The notes under the pieces were generated by a model that saw nothing but the letters and a program-made list of their open reading frames with translations, made no database searches and had not been told where the DNA came from. Position numbers and translations under genes: made by a program. From assembly GCA_905210435.1 (NCBI GenBank), contig CAJLWO010000008.1, forward strand, positions 7,507 to 71,506: a DNA stretch of 64,000 nt, written 5' to 3'. The stretch is from an uncultured Bacteroidales bacterium. Lineage in GTDB: Bacteria > Bacteroidota > Bacteroidia > Bacteroidales > Muribaculaceae. Of the stretch, positions 1 through 8,050 are shown piece after piece (positions within the stretch are counted from its first letter, which is position 1; the number at the start of each line of letters is the position of its first letter).

Positions 1-17
1 TGTCCGACCGATCGGAC
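1..17. repeat. Two units of a 9-bp GTCNGAC repeat (window edge)
   Basis: Two consecutive units built on the quasi-palindrome GTCNGAC (second unit ATCGGAC), in the 9-bp phase seen in the longer arrays at 13753-13815 and 27561-27605. It lies just before the carbonic anhydrase gene and may continue to the left outside the window. Confidence 0.5.
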
Positions 18-49
18 TTCCCCATTAAAATCATCCAAAGAACTACCCA

Positions 50-595
50 ATGATAGAAGAAATACTGCAATACAACAAGAAATTCGTTGAAAACAAAGGC
101 TATGAGCCCTTCATTACCAACAAATATCCCGACAAGAAAATAGCAATCCTCTCATGCATGGATACGCGTCTCACCGAACTCCTGCCTGCCGCTTTAGGCA
201 TAAGGAACGGCGACGTAAAGCTAATCAAAAACGCCGGAGGCATAATTTCCCACCCGTTCGGTTCGGTAATACGTTCGCTGATGGTGGCAATCTATGAGCT
301 TCATGTCGAGGAGGTCATGGTCGTGGCGCATAGCGATTGCGGAGCATGCCATATGAGCGCCGAAAGCATGATTCAACACATGCTTCAGCGCGGCATCAAA
401 CAGGAGACAATCGACATGATACGTTTTTGCGGCATTGACTTCGAAAAATGGCTCTACGGATTCGGCGACACTCACAAAAGCGTAATCGACACCGTGACAG
501 CCATCCGAAACCACCCGCTCATACCTCACGACATCTCGATACGCGGCTTCATCATCGACTCCACCATCGGCGCTCTAACCGAAGTAAAGGAATAA
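50..595 (+). CDS. Beta-class carbonic anhydrase
   Basis: This 181-residue cytoplasmic enzyme should interconvert CO2 and bicarbonate with a zinc ion. The signature beta-class residues are visible: Cys36, Asp38 and Arg40 in the CMDTR motif, and His94 and Cys97 in HSDCGAC, which together give the Cys-His-Cys zinc site and the Asp-Arg pair. It has no signal peptide, and its length fits the short prokaryotic clade. It is a single gene facing a convergent membrane-protein gene. A 9-bp inverted repeat between the two (619-672) may help end transcription. Bicarbonate supply for anaplerotic carboxylation in a gut anaerobe is the likely role, but that is inference. Confidence 0.93.
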   Translation: MIEEILQYNKKFVENKGYEPFITNKYPDKKIAILSCMDTRLTELLPAALGIRNGDVKLIKNAGGIISHPFGSVIRSLMVAIYELHVEEVMVVAHSDCGACHMSAESMIQHMLQRGIKQETIDMIRFCGIDFEKWLYGFGDTHKSVIDTVTAIRNHPLIPHDISIRGFIIDSTIGALTEVKE

Positions 596-618
596 AATCA
601 GAAATAACAAGTTAAGAC

Positions 619-672
619 GGTGTTGCATGACCCGGCCTTATCTTACCGCGGAAAGTATAGTTTTGCAACACC
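619..672. repeat. Inverted repeat GGTGTTGCA/TGCAACACC between convergent genes
   Basis: A 9-bp perfect inverted repeat encloses 36 nt between the convergent genes at 50-595 and 689-1954. The arms match the outer arms (GGGGTGTTGCAAAACT type) of the elements at 13301-13369 and 14749-14889, so it looks like a reduced member of that family with no TGTAGGG core. It could act as a bidirectional terminator. Confidence 0.55.
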
Positions 673-688
673 CGCTTGTCATAAAATC

Positions 689-1954
689 TTATAACGGATA
701 CATCCGTCGCAGATTGATTGACAGCGGGTGCAGCCGTATGCAGTTGAGCAACTGCCCTCCCATAAGTATCAGCACACCAGAAGTAGGAAGCATCAGGCGC
801 CCGAAGTCATTCTGCGCATAAAGAAATATCGACAACAGGCTTCCCCCGCCAATCATAAGTATCAGAAAATTGACAAGCGAAAATTGCCTGAACTTAATCC
901 ATCCCACAACAAAAAATACCGTATAAAGCAACACCACGAGATAATTGCACATGTTTTTTATCGATGCTTCATCAATGACTCCGGCAAGAATGCGTTTGCC
1001 GATGTAGCCGTACCATAGCCCGGGGTATGTATGTTTCATGGCCATTGCGTAGTCCTCCATCTCTTGGTAGCTCATGGTACGTGTTTCCTCAATTTGCGTT
1101 ATTTCCGTCCATAACCATAGTAAGTCCTCCCTTTTCTGGTAGCGGTTCATAAGCGCTATGGCTTTAGGATTGTCAGGCAGGAATTCGGGAAATATATCTT
1201 TGTATTGTCGGGCCATGTAGTATTGGTTGATAACGGAAACCACTGAGATTGTATCTAATCCTGACTTGCGTTCCACTTCGTTGACATATATTTTGTACAC
1301 TACTCCTACGGGCAGGAGTGTCAGCAACAGCAACAGCACGTTGCGGCGGTAATTTCTGATGAATACTCCGGATATGGCGAGTCCGACGATAGCGATGGCA
1401 AGAATCAGAAACGATGGTCTCAACATTATTCCTATGATTGTCAGTAGCATTATATAAATGCCGTAACTCCAGTTTGCACGATGTATAAAACGCCATATAC
1501 AGTATATCCACACGGTGGTCAGACTAAATGCCAATGCTTCTGTTCCGATGACATTAAGCATGTTTATTATAGGATAAAAAAGAAAATACAGAAACACCGT
1601 AAACCATGCCACGCGCCGGTCTGAAATGACCTCTAATATCATTTTGCTGAATACTATGCCACATGCGTAAAATACTATAATCTGTATAATCGTAGGGAAA
1701 AAGACCCATGATCCTGTCCCGAGAAGTATTTTGCCTATACCTATAATCACAGGATATACGGGCGTACGGAATATGTCTATTTCACCGTGGCTGTAGTATT
1801 CATCCCATGCGCCGACATACGACGGCGTATCGGCATTCCAGACTGCAATTCCTCTGAGCATGATAATACCTGCAAGCATGAGCATGCTGAGGGTTATTGC
1901 CACGTATAGCGGATTAAAACCGCGCAAGAAATCATATATCCGTGTCTTTGTCAT
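689..1954 (-). CDS. Putative GT-C type membrane glycosyltransferase
   Basis: This 421-residue polytopic protein has about ten hydrophobic segments. The first loop is acidic and aromatic, with ADTPSY at about residues 41-46 followed by FRTPVYP, and a DFGRLMLPT stretch lies before the last membrane helix. That pattern is typical of GT-C fold enzymes (ArnT, PMT and related DUF families), which move a sugar from a polyprenyl-phosphate carrier in the membrane. No closer family was recognised, so donor and acceptor are unknown. The next gene upstream on the same strand, the antiporter, starts its own coding 25 bp away, so they may be co-transcribed. An unrelated multi-pass protein with a similar loop cannot be excluded. 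Confidence 0.6.
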   Translation of the reverse strand: MTKTRIYDFLRGFNPLYVAITLSMLMLAGIIMLRGIAVWNADTPSYVGAWDEYYSHGEIDIFRTPVYPVIIGIGKILLGTGSWVFFPTIIQIIVFYACGIVFSKMILEVISDRRVAWFTVFLYFLFYPIINMLNVIGTEALAFSLTTVWIYCIWRFIHRANWSYGIYIMLLTIIGIMLRPSFLILAIAIVGLAISGVFIRNYRRNVLLLLLTLLPVGVVYKIYVNEVERKSGLDTISVVSVINQYYMARQYKDIFPEFLPDNPKAIALMNRYQKREDLLWLWTEITQIEETRTMSYQEMEDYAMAMKHTYPGLWYGYIGKRILAGVIDEASIKNMCNYLVVLLYTVFFVVGWIKFRQFSLVNFLILMIGGGSLLSIFLYAQNDFGRLMLPTSGVLILMGGQLLNCIRLHPLSINLRRMYPL

Positions 1955-1979
1955 TATGTAATGAATTTGGTAGCGTTTT

Positions 1980-2954
1980 CTATGCGTTTATGATGAGGTA
2001 GGCTATGTAGGCTATGTAGCAGAATGTGAAGACTGTGCCTTCGGCGCGGGTTATGGTGCGTTTGCCGAAAAGCCAGCCGCATGCGAGGAACATTACGGAG
2101 GCTGCCGTCAGTGTCAGCAGATCCACGTTGCCTATGGTGCCGAATGCGAGGGGGTGTACCGTGGCGCTGGCTCCGAGCACAAGGAAAATGTTGAATATGT
2201 TTGAGCCGATGACATTGCCTACGGCCATTGACGTGCGCCCTTTTCTTGCCGCCACTATTGATGTGGCGAGTTCGGGCAGCGATGAGCCGGCTGCGGCTAT
2301 CGTAAGTCCGATTATGGCGTCGCTGATACCTGCCATTGAGGCTATTCCTGACGCTCCGGCCACAAAACGGTCGCCGCCGGCCACAAGCATCGCCAGGCCG
2401 CCGATAACCCATAATACCGCCTTGCCGGGCTTGAATTCCCCTTTCCCTGATGCCGCGGCACTCATCGGCTCATCGGGAGCCGCGCTTTTTGCCGTGGCGA
2501 AAGTATACCATAAGAATATGCTGAAAAACACCAGCAATAATATGCCTCCCGAACGCGGGAGCATCGCGGTCGCGTCACCGTCGAGCAACACGGTATTGCC
2601 CATCACGAGGAGTACGAGCGACGATATTACCACCATCGGAATCTCGCGGGTCATGACCGAACGTTCGATGACGATAGGCCGTACCATCGTCGTGATGCCG
2701 ATAATGGCGAAGATATTGAATATGTTCGACCCCACTACATTGCCTATCGCGAGTCCTGAATTGCCCTTGACTGCCGACAATAGAGAAATGACAAGCTCCG
2801 GAGCGGATGTGCCGAACGCTACGACGGTCAGTCCGACCACGAGGTCTGAGATACCTACTCGCCGTGCGAGTGCCGACGCTCCGTCGGTCAGCGCATTGGC
2901 CCCGAGCAGTATCAGCACCATTCCGGCTACAAGATAAAATATGTCTGCAATCAT
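1980..2954 (-). CDS. Calcium/sodium antiporter, YrbG-like (CaCA family)
   Basis: This 324-residue inner-membrane exchanger has the two inverted alpha-repeats of the CaCA superfamily. Each repeat carries the ion-binding acidic motif (GTSAPE in the first half, GSSLPE in the second) followed by a GNVxGSNIFNI segment, and the halves are joined by a hydrophilic loop around residues 155-175. It should exchange Ca2+ for Na+ or H+ across the cytoplasmic membrane. Length and architecture are standard. It precedes the GT-C gene on the same strand with 25 bp between them. There is no sign of truncation. Confidence 0.92.
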   Translation of the reverse strand: MIADIFYLVAGMVLILLGANALTDGASALARRVGISDLVVGLTVVAFGTSAPELVISLLSAVKGNSGLAIGNVVGSNIFNIFAIIGITTMVRPIVIERSVMTREIPMVVISSLVLLVMGNTVLLDGDATAMLPRSGGILLLVFFSIFLWYTFATAKSAAPDEPMSAAASGKGEFKPGKAVLWVIGGLAMLVAGGDRFVAGASGIASMAGISDAIIGLTIAAAGSSLPELATSIVAARKGRTSMAVGNVIGSNIFNIFLVLGASATVHPLAFGTIGNVDLLTLTAASVMFLACGWLFGKRTITRAEGTVFTFCYIAYIAYLIINA

Positions 2955-3005
2955 GCTTTTTTCTGTCTGACAGGATAAGTATTGGTTAAGGTGAAATGGC
3001 TGCCG

Positions 3006-3614
3006 TTATGATTTCGGCTTTGCCGGAATCCAATATATGTCGGCGATACCGGCTATATGGTTGCAATGCCGGCTGAGTATGAACAGATAGTCGCTCAGGC
3101 GGTTGATATACTTCAACACCTGTTCGTCGACGCATTGCGGGCCGGTGTAACCCTCGTCGGCGGCATGCGCTGTCAGTTCGCTGTTGAACGCAAGTATACG
3201 TCGTTCGGCGCGGCGTGCCACAGCGCGAGCCACATGCGCCGCTGCTGCCGACGGCGCACCCTGCGGCAATACGAATGAACGCATCGGCGGCAGTTCGCTG
3301 TCATAAAGGTCGAGCACATGCTCCAGCGCCTCCAGTGCCCCGTCGAGCTGAGGCCGCATGCGCTCCGACATCTCGGCGTTGCCCGAAGCCAGATAGCTGC
3401 CGATGTCAAACAGCCGCGCCTGTATGTCGGTGAGCAGCGCACGGTCATCATCGGTCAGCGGCTCCGATGCTATCAGTACTCCGATAAAGGAATTGAGTTC
3501 GTCGACAGTGCCGTAAGCCTCGATACGTACGGAATTTTTAACCAGACGGGTCCCGTCGACAAGCGATGTCATACCCTTGTCGCCCGTACGTGTATAGATG
3601 GGTGATTTTTTCAT
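3006..3614 (-). CDS. Cob(I)yrinic acid a,c-diamide adenosyltransferase, PduO type
   Basis: This enzyme transfers the adenosyl group of ATP to cob(I)alamin to make coenzyme B12. The N-terminal YTRTGDKG and the YGTVDELNSFIG stretch form the ATP and cobalamin sites of the PduO family, and the later PQGAPSAAAAHVARAVARRAER helix is the family signature. The start chosen gives MKKSPIYTRTGD, 202 residues. An in-frame ATG 24 bp upstream (3638) would add eight residues and overlap the preceding gene by 11 bp. It lies directly after the CorC-like gene and is probably co-transcribed with it. B12-dependent methylmalonyl-CoA mutase in propionate formation is the usual customer in Bacteroidales (knowledge of the order, not seen here). 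Confidence 0.93.
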   Translation of the reverse strand: MKKSPIYTRTGDKGMTSLVDGTRLVKNSVRIEAYGTVDELNSFIGVLIASEPLTDDDRALLTDIQARLFDIGSYLASGNAEMSERMRPQLDGALEALEHVLDLYDSELPPMRSFVLPQGAPSAAAAHVARAVARRAERRILAFNSELTAHAADEGYTGPQCVDEQVLKYINRLSDYLFILSRHCNHIAGIADIYWIPAKPKS

Positions 3615-3627
3615 TTTCAGGTATTTT

Positions 3628-4908
3628 TCATTGTTCACTATTCTCAGTTATAATTTCTGTCACGCCGATAAGTTCAAGACGGGTGGCACTTTTTTTGAGA
3701 ATTTCGAACCGCAGGTTGTCGAGTATTATGATTTCACCCTGTTCGGGAATGGCGCCGGTAGAGTGGAGTATGTAGCCCATAAGCGTCTGGTACTCGTCAT
3801 TTTCCGGAATGTCGAGGTGGAATGTGTCGTTGAGCGTGGTTATCTCGATACGGCCCGAGAATTCATACGAGCCGTCGGGCAATCGGCGTGCCGTCAGGCG
3901 TGCGTGGTCATGTTCGTCCTGTATGTCGCCGAATATTTCCTCCACAAGGTCTTCGAGGGTCACCATTCCCGATGTGCCTCCGAACTCGTCGATGACTATG
4001 GCGATAGAGCGTTTCTCCGACAGCAGACGCCGCATCATCTTGTTGGCAAGTACGGTCTCGGGCGCGAAAATCACCTCCTTGAGACGTGTGCGCCAGTCTA
4101 TGTCGGTGTGAAACAGCTCCGACACATGTATGTAGCCGAGTATATTGTCGATGTCCTCCTTGTAGACTATGATTTTCGAGCGGCCCGACGATGTGAACAG
4201 ACGGCACAGCTCCTCGCGGTCAACCTTGTCGATGTCGACTGCGAATATCTCGTTGCGCGGAGTCATGCAGTCGCGCAGGTGAGTCGTGGAGAAGTCGAGC
4301 GCATTGTGAAATATCTTGACCTCGTTCTCGATAGTCTCCTTTTTCTCATCGACGTCGTCGATTGTACGCTCCAGATACTGGTTGAGGTCGCCCACCGAAA
4401 GCAGTCCGGAGGCAGCTTGCTCGTCGCTTACGCCGAACAGTTTCATCAATGCCCTCGACAGCCATGTCGTGAACAGTGATATCGGATAGAGTATCGCGTA
4501 TATGGCCATCATGGGGAGAGCGAACAGCTTGAGCGATGCGTTCGGATTGATGCGGAATATGGTCTTCGGGAAAAATTCGCCCATGAGCAGTATCACGCCC
4601 GTCGATACGAGAGTCTGTATCAGAAGCACCGGAAATTCGCCCAAACCGGCCTCTACGAGCGGTTCCTCAAGGAACTTGGCGAACCCCATACCGTAGATTA
4701 CAAGCGCTATATTGTTGCCTACAAGGATGGTGGAGATAAAAAATTCGGGATGCCGGTAAAACACGTTGAGCGCCCGGCTTATCGGGCCGCCCATTTTGAC
4801 GTCGAGCTCCGTGCGCACGCGGTCGGAAGTCACGTATGCGATTTCGACGCCGGAGAACAGTGCCGAGAATATAAGCGATACAAGAGTGATGATTATCCAG
4901 ATGACCAT
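3628..4908 (-). CDS. CNNM/CorC-type membrane protein (DUF21, CBS pair, CorC_HlyC)
   Basis: This 426-residue protein has the hemolysin C / CorC architecture: an N-terminal DUF21 domain with four membrane segments (about 1-190), a tandem CBS pair (about 205-330, with MTPRNEIFAVD and the DEFGGTSGMVTLEDLVEEIFGDI signature), and a C-terminal CorC_HlyC domain (about 345-420). Family members are linked to Mg2+ or Co2+ efflux, and some Bacteroidota members are annotated as gliding protein GldE. It lies 11 bp after lptC, in the order CoaX, barrel protein, LptC, CorC-like that I recall from other Bacteroidales. A transport role is therefore a family-level inference. Confidence 0.9.
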   Translation of the reverse strand: MVIWIIITLVSLIFSALFSGVEIAYVTSDRVRTELDVKMGGPISRALNVFYRHPEFFISTILVGNNIALVIYGMGFAKFLEEPLVEAGLGEFPVLLIQTLVSTGVILLMGEFFPKTIFRINPNASLKLFALPMMAIYAILYPISLFTTWLSRALMKLFGVSDEQAASGLLSVGDLNQYLERTIDDVDEKKETIENEVKIFHNALDFSTTHLRDCMTPRNEIFAVDIDKVDREELCRLFTSSGRSKIIVYKEDIDNILGYIHVSELFHTDIDWRTRLKEVIFAPETVLANKMMRRLLSEKRSIAIVIDEFGGTSGMVTLEDLVEEIFGDIQDEHDHARLTARRLPDGSYEFSGRIEITTLNDTFHLDIPENDEYQTLMGYILHSTGAIPEQGEIIILDNLRFEILKKSATRLELIGVTEIITENSEQ

Positions 4909-4919
4909 ATTGCAGATTG

Positions 4920-5774
4920 TTATTTCTTTAATGGAAGCGCTTTTTCGGCTGACAATTTGGCGGGTGCTGCTTCATGCACGGCTTTCACACGGCCTATAGG
5001 CAGCTGCGGCTGACGGGCGTTGTGACTGCCTGGTATATGTCCTCCCGGCGTAGGCGCATTTGTAGCCGGCACGGCTGCAGGATAGCCTTCCCGCGGGCGG
5101 GGCGGCCGTCGTTGCGGCACTCCCGTAGCCATCGTGTCGACAGGTGCCTGCAAGCTGTCGGCGGCATCTTTGCCGCTGCGGTCGCGGCTTAGTTCGCTCG
5201 CGGGTATTATCATCGACGGACGGTGCACCACGTAGTCCGAAATCCTCTCGTCGGATATAAATCCGTATCCCTCAATGATGCGGTCGGATTTCTCGATGTG
5301 GATAAACGAGTCGGAGTACATCTTGTGCTCTGCCGTGTTCCAGAACATGTGCTGGGTGAGGAAGCGGTCGCCGAATTCGTTGTTGATACGCACGTTGCCC
5401 GACAGCTCCCATATCTTGGGGCTGCTCAGGTACACGGCCGAATCGCATTCGAATGTGGCTATCACCTGCATGTCGTTGTCGAATTTCTCGCCGTACAGTC
5501 CCTCGGGAAATTTCCAGTTCGGCTCCTTGGCGTCGTCGAACACGAACCATTGCGTCGTCTCGATATAATAGCGCGTATAGCCGGAATCCGACACGTAGGA
5601 TGTAGCGTCGGAAGTGTACATTGTCGGCGTCGTCTCCGGGTCGTAGTCAATCGGCGCGATGTTCTCCTCCTCTTTCTTGCCCGTGGCAATCATGACGGCG
5701 GCGAGCGAGGCAATGATAATCAGTGCCCACCAGCGCTTCTTCTGCGGCAGAAATTTCTTTATGGATTTCGACAT
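4920..5774 (-). CDS. lptC: LPS export protein LptC with a long proline/alanine-rich tail
   Basis: LptC is anchored in the inner membrane and passes lipopolysaccharide from LptB2FG to the periplasmic LptA bridge. A single membrane anchor (about residues 15-31) is followed by a beta-rich periplasmic part with the Bacteroidota LptC pattern (FYGEKFD-like GLYGEKFD, ATFECDSAVYL, ELSGNVRINN, SDRIIEGYGF). From about residue 202 the protein continues for some 80 residues in a Pro/Ala/Arg-rich, low-complexity tail that the LptC fold does not require. The neighbours are the barrel protein upstream and the CorC-like gene downstream, all on one strand. Confidence 0.88.
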   Translation of the reverse strand: MSKSIKKFLPQKKRWWALIIIASLAAVMIATGKKEEENIAPIDYDPETTPTMYTSDATSYVSDSGYTRYYIETTQWFVFDDAKEPNWKFPEGLYGEKFDNDMQVIATFECDSAVYLSSPKIWELSGNVRINNEFGDRFLTQHMFWNTAEHKMYSDSFIHIEKSDRIIEGYGFISDERISDYVVHRPSMIIPASELSRDRSGKDAADSLQAPVDTMATGVPQRRPPRPREGYPAAVPATNAPTPGGHIPGSHNARQPQLPIGRVKAVHEAAPAKLSAEKALPLKK

Positions 5775-5821
5775 GCGGCTGTTGATTTGATTTCAGACGT
5801 ATACGATTGCCGGCAGCGGGA

Positions 5822-7090
5822 TTACTGTATCTTGTTCTGCCAGAACCAAAGCTCGTTGAAGTTGATGCCGAGTGTCACCTGGAAATAGTTTTCGGTGACA
5901 AGTTTCACGGGCGATGACTGGCGGTGACGGTATTCAAATCCCAGGTTGACCACCGTCTTCGTATAGCGGTTGATGGGGGTAGGCAGTCCGAAACCGAACG
6001 AAATGCCTACATCCTTTACGTTGTTGTCGTCTACCATGATATAGTCGCGGTTGTAGAGCGCTCCGACACGGTAACGCACACGCTTGAGATAGCTTCCGCG
6101 CGGGTCGGGAGTATACTGTACGCCGAAATTCACTTTCCAGCGGTTGTCGAATTTTGTGGCTTCGAATCCTTCGAGCACACCGGCCTTGGCGTCGCGCCAC
6201 GGCTGGTAGGTGAAATCGAGTTCGGCCATGAGACGGTTGTTCCACTGATAGTTGAGGCCGATACCGTAGGTGGCCGGACGCGAGTATTTGCCTTTGAGAT
6301 GAGTGTAGCCGATGGTGTCGGGCTTGTTGGACGACGTGGTCACGTCGTAATACACCCCGTAGGTCTTTCCGCGGAAATCCTTGCCGGGCGAATATACCAC
6401 ACCGAGAGTGGCGCGGTGTTTCGACCCGATATTGACCGAATACTGTGCGCCGAACCGCAGGTCGTAGTCACGCACCTCGAGCACGCGCTCGAAGAGTGTC
6501 GTCGAAGAGTTGGTCGTCGACAGATACGTGTCATTGATGAGGTTGCCGAACAGATATGATACGTTTGCTCCTATCGTGAATCCCTTGAACGGCTTGCCGC
6601 TTATGCCGAAATAAAGCTCGTTGATTGAGCCGTGGCCCTGATGCGCCTCCTCGCCGTTGACAATCTCCTCGCCGAAGGCATAGCCCACTTCGGAGTAGGG
6701 GAGGAAACCGACGCTGCCGCCCATGTATTTGCCGAGCGGGAACTGCATGGTGACGTAGTCGAGTCCGCCCGTGAGCTTGTTGCCCGACTCCTCGGCCTGC
6801 TTCAGATTCACGCTCTTGAGGTCGACGCCCATGTCGAAAAGAAATGTCAGCGTATCGATGGCGGCGTATGATGCCGGGTTCATGGAGTTGATCTGGCGTC
6901 CGTTGTTCATGGCGTAGCCTATCCCGCCCATGGCACGTTGTGCCGAAGTGGCATGGTCGTTGAGCACGCCGTAGCCGAAACGCGAGTAGGGTGATACAAC
7001 ATTGTTCTGTGCCGACAATGACACCGCGCAGATTGACATCAGCGCTACAAAAGCGGCCATAAATACCGTATTAATGCGGATTGGTTTCAT
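5822..7090 (-). CDS. Predicted outer-membrane beta-barrel protein
   Basis: This 422-residue protein has a cleavable signal peptide ending near SLSAQ (about residue 28). The mature part begins NVVSPYSRFGYG and is rich in alternating hydrophobic and aromatic strands, ending in VTLGINFNELWFWQNKIQ, which fits an outer-membrane barrel of the Bacteroidota OmpP1/FadL-like hypothetical group. No substrate is known. It overlaps the end of coaX by 20 bp, so the two are translated from one transcript. It sits before lptC, which suggests an envelope biogenesis role, though nothing in the sequence proves it. Confidence 0.75.
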   Translation of the reverse strand: MKPIRINTVFMAAFVALMSICAVSLSAQNNVVSPYSRFGYGVLNDHATSAQRAMGGIGYAMNNGRQINSMNPASYAAIDTLTFLFDMGVDLKSVNLKQAEESGNKLTGGLDYVTMQFPLGKYMGGSVGFLPYSEVGYAFGEEIVNGEEAHQGHGSINELYFGISGKPFKGFTIGANVSYLFGNLINDTYLSTTNSSTTLFERVLEVRDYDLRFGAQYSVNIGSKHRATLGVVYSPGKDFRGKTYGVYYDVTTSSNKPDTIGYTHLKGKYSRPATYGIGLNYQWNNRLMAELDFTYQPWRDAKAGVLEGFEATKFDNRWKVNFGVQYTPDPRGSYLKRVRYRVGALYNRDYIMVDDNNVKDVGISFGFGLPTPINRYTKTVVNLGFEYRHRQSSPVKLVTENYFQVTLGINFNELWFWQNKIQ

Positions 7091-7799
7091 TATATTGTAA
7101 TATTCTGTTAAGACCTCTGTTTACAAGCAGCGGACAAAGCTTGGCGTCGAAATCGAGAGCCTGTGCCACCCTCTCGCTCCATCCTCCCGTGAGGAGGGTA
7201 AGTCCGCTTTCCCCGAGCAGTGAATTATAGTATGTCACTTCGGCCACAACGCCGTAAAATGCTCCGGAACGCATTGCTGTGTCGGTCGATATTCCTCGTA
7301 TCGGAGTATCGCCCACGCTTGCCACCTCGGGCAGCGCCTTGGTGAACGTGTGCATGGCACGCAGACGCATGCCGATGCCGGGAGCTATATTGCCGCCGGT
7401 GAAATTTCCCGCGGCGTCGATGCGGTCGAATGTCACGCACGTGCCTATGTCGGCGACAAGAAGTTCATGCCCCGGATACAGCGTATGGGCGCCTACGGCG
7501 GCCGCTATCCGGTCCACTCCGAGTGTGGCCGGCGTGGCGTAAAGGTTGCCGACGGGAAGTGGCGTCGACGCGCTCAGCGTGAGCAGTCTTATCCCTCTTT
7601 GTCCGAGCATTTTCTCAAGTCCGTCGACCGGACCTGCCACCGAACATATCGCGGCGCGGTCGAAAGTCAGTTCTCCGATTGCGCGGAGCAGCGTGCCGTT
7701 GTCGGCATTGAAAAGCGTCGATGTCGATGTCGGCTCCGTTCCGTCCCATAGCACCAGCTTGGTCGTGGTGTTGCCTCGGTCGATAGTGAGATTTATCAT
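7071..7799 (-). CDS. coaX: Type III pantothenate kinase
   Basis: CoaX phosphorylates pantothenate in the first step of coenzyme A synthesis, in the cytoplasm. The ASKHA-type phosphate loops are visible: TIDRGNTTTK at the start (Asp7), TLGVDRIAA near residue 95, and VADIGTCVTFD with catalytic acidic residues near 118-126, followed by GGNIAPGIGMR. The length of 242 fits the family. It is the first gene of the minus-strand set coaX, barrel protein, lptC, corC-like, ATR. A good promoter lies at 7914-7946, about 110 bp before the start. The stop overlaps the next gene. Confidence 0.94.
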   Translation of the reverse strand: MINLTIDRGNTTTKLVLWDGTEPTSTSTLFNADNGTLLRAIGELTFDRAAICSVAGPVDGLEKMLGQRGIRLLTLSASTPLPVGNLYATPATLGVDRIAAAVGAHTLYPGHELLVADIGTCVTFDRIDAAGNFTGGNIAPGIGMRLRAMHTFTKALPEVASVGDTPIRGISTDTAMRSGAFYGVVAEVTYYNSLLGESGLTLLTGGWSERVAQALDFDAKLCPLLVNRGLNRILQYNETNPH

Positions 7800-7828
7800 T
7801 GATATATTCTGTTATGCACGCCCATAGA

Positions 7829-7845
7829 GTGTTATACACACTCGC
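7829..7845. other. Small inverted repeat in the coaX leader
   Basis: GAGTGT and CACTC arms around a short TATA core, inside a larger imperfect repeat (ATGCAC and GTGCAT near 7815 and 7850). It lies between the coaX promoter and start, so it would be in the 5' leader of the mRNA. The role is unknown. Confidence 0.3.
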
Positions 7846-7913
7846 AGTGCATGTTATGACCCGGTGTCCGTTGCCGGAATCCGGAATGAACGTGACAATT
7901 CAAATTCAACCGA

Positions 7914-7946
7914 CAAAGTTAATAAATTGAATGATACCACGTCAAA
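7914..7946 (-). promoter_or_regulatory. Promoter for coaX
   Basis: On the minus strand TTTG (7946-7943), a 21-bp spacer and TAACTTTG (7921-7914) match the Bacteroidales housekeeping promoter TTTG-19/21-TAnnTTTG. The predicted start near 7907 gives a leader of about 108 nt. Confidence 0.6.
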
Positions 7947-7981
7947 AAAAATCGTTAATAATAGCAAAGTATTCATTTTTG

Positions 7982-8012
7982 ATTGTCACACCGATATATT
8001 TTCTTAAATTTG
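7982..8012 (+). promoter_or_regulatory. Promoter for the DUF1016 gene
   Basis: ATTG (7982-7985), a 19-bp spacer and TAAATTTG (8005-8012) match the Bacteroidales promoter form, about 38 bp before the ATG at 8051. Confidence 0.6.
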
Positions 8013-8050
8013 CAGATAAGGCAATTTGAAAAACTAATTAATTAAGCGGG

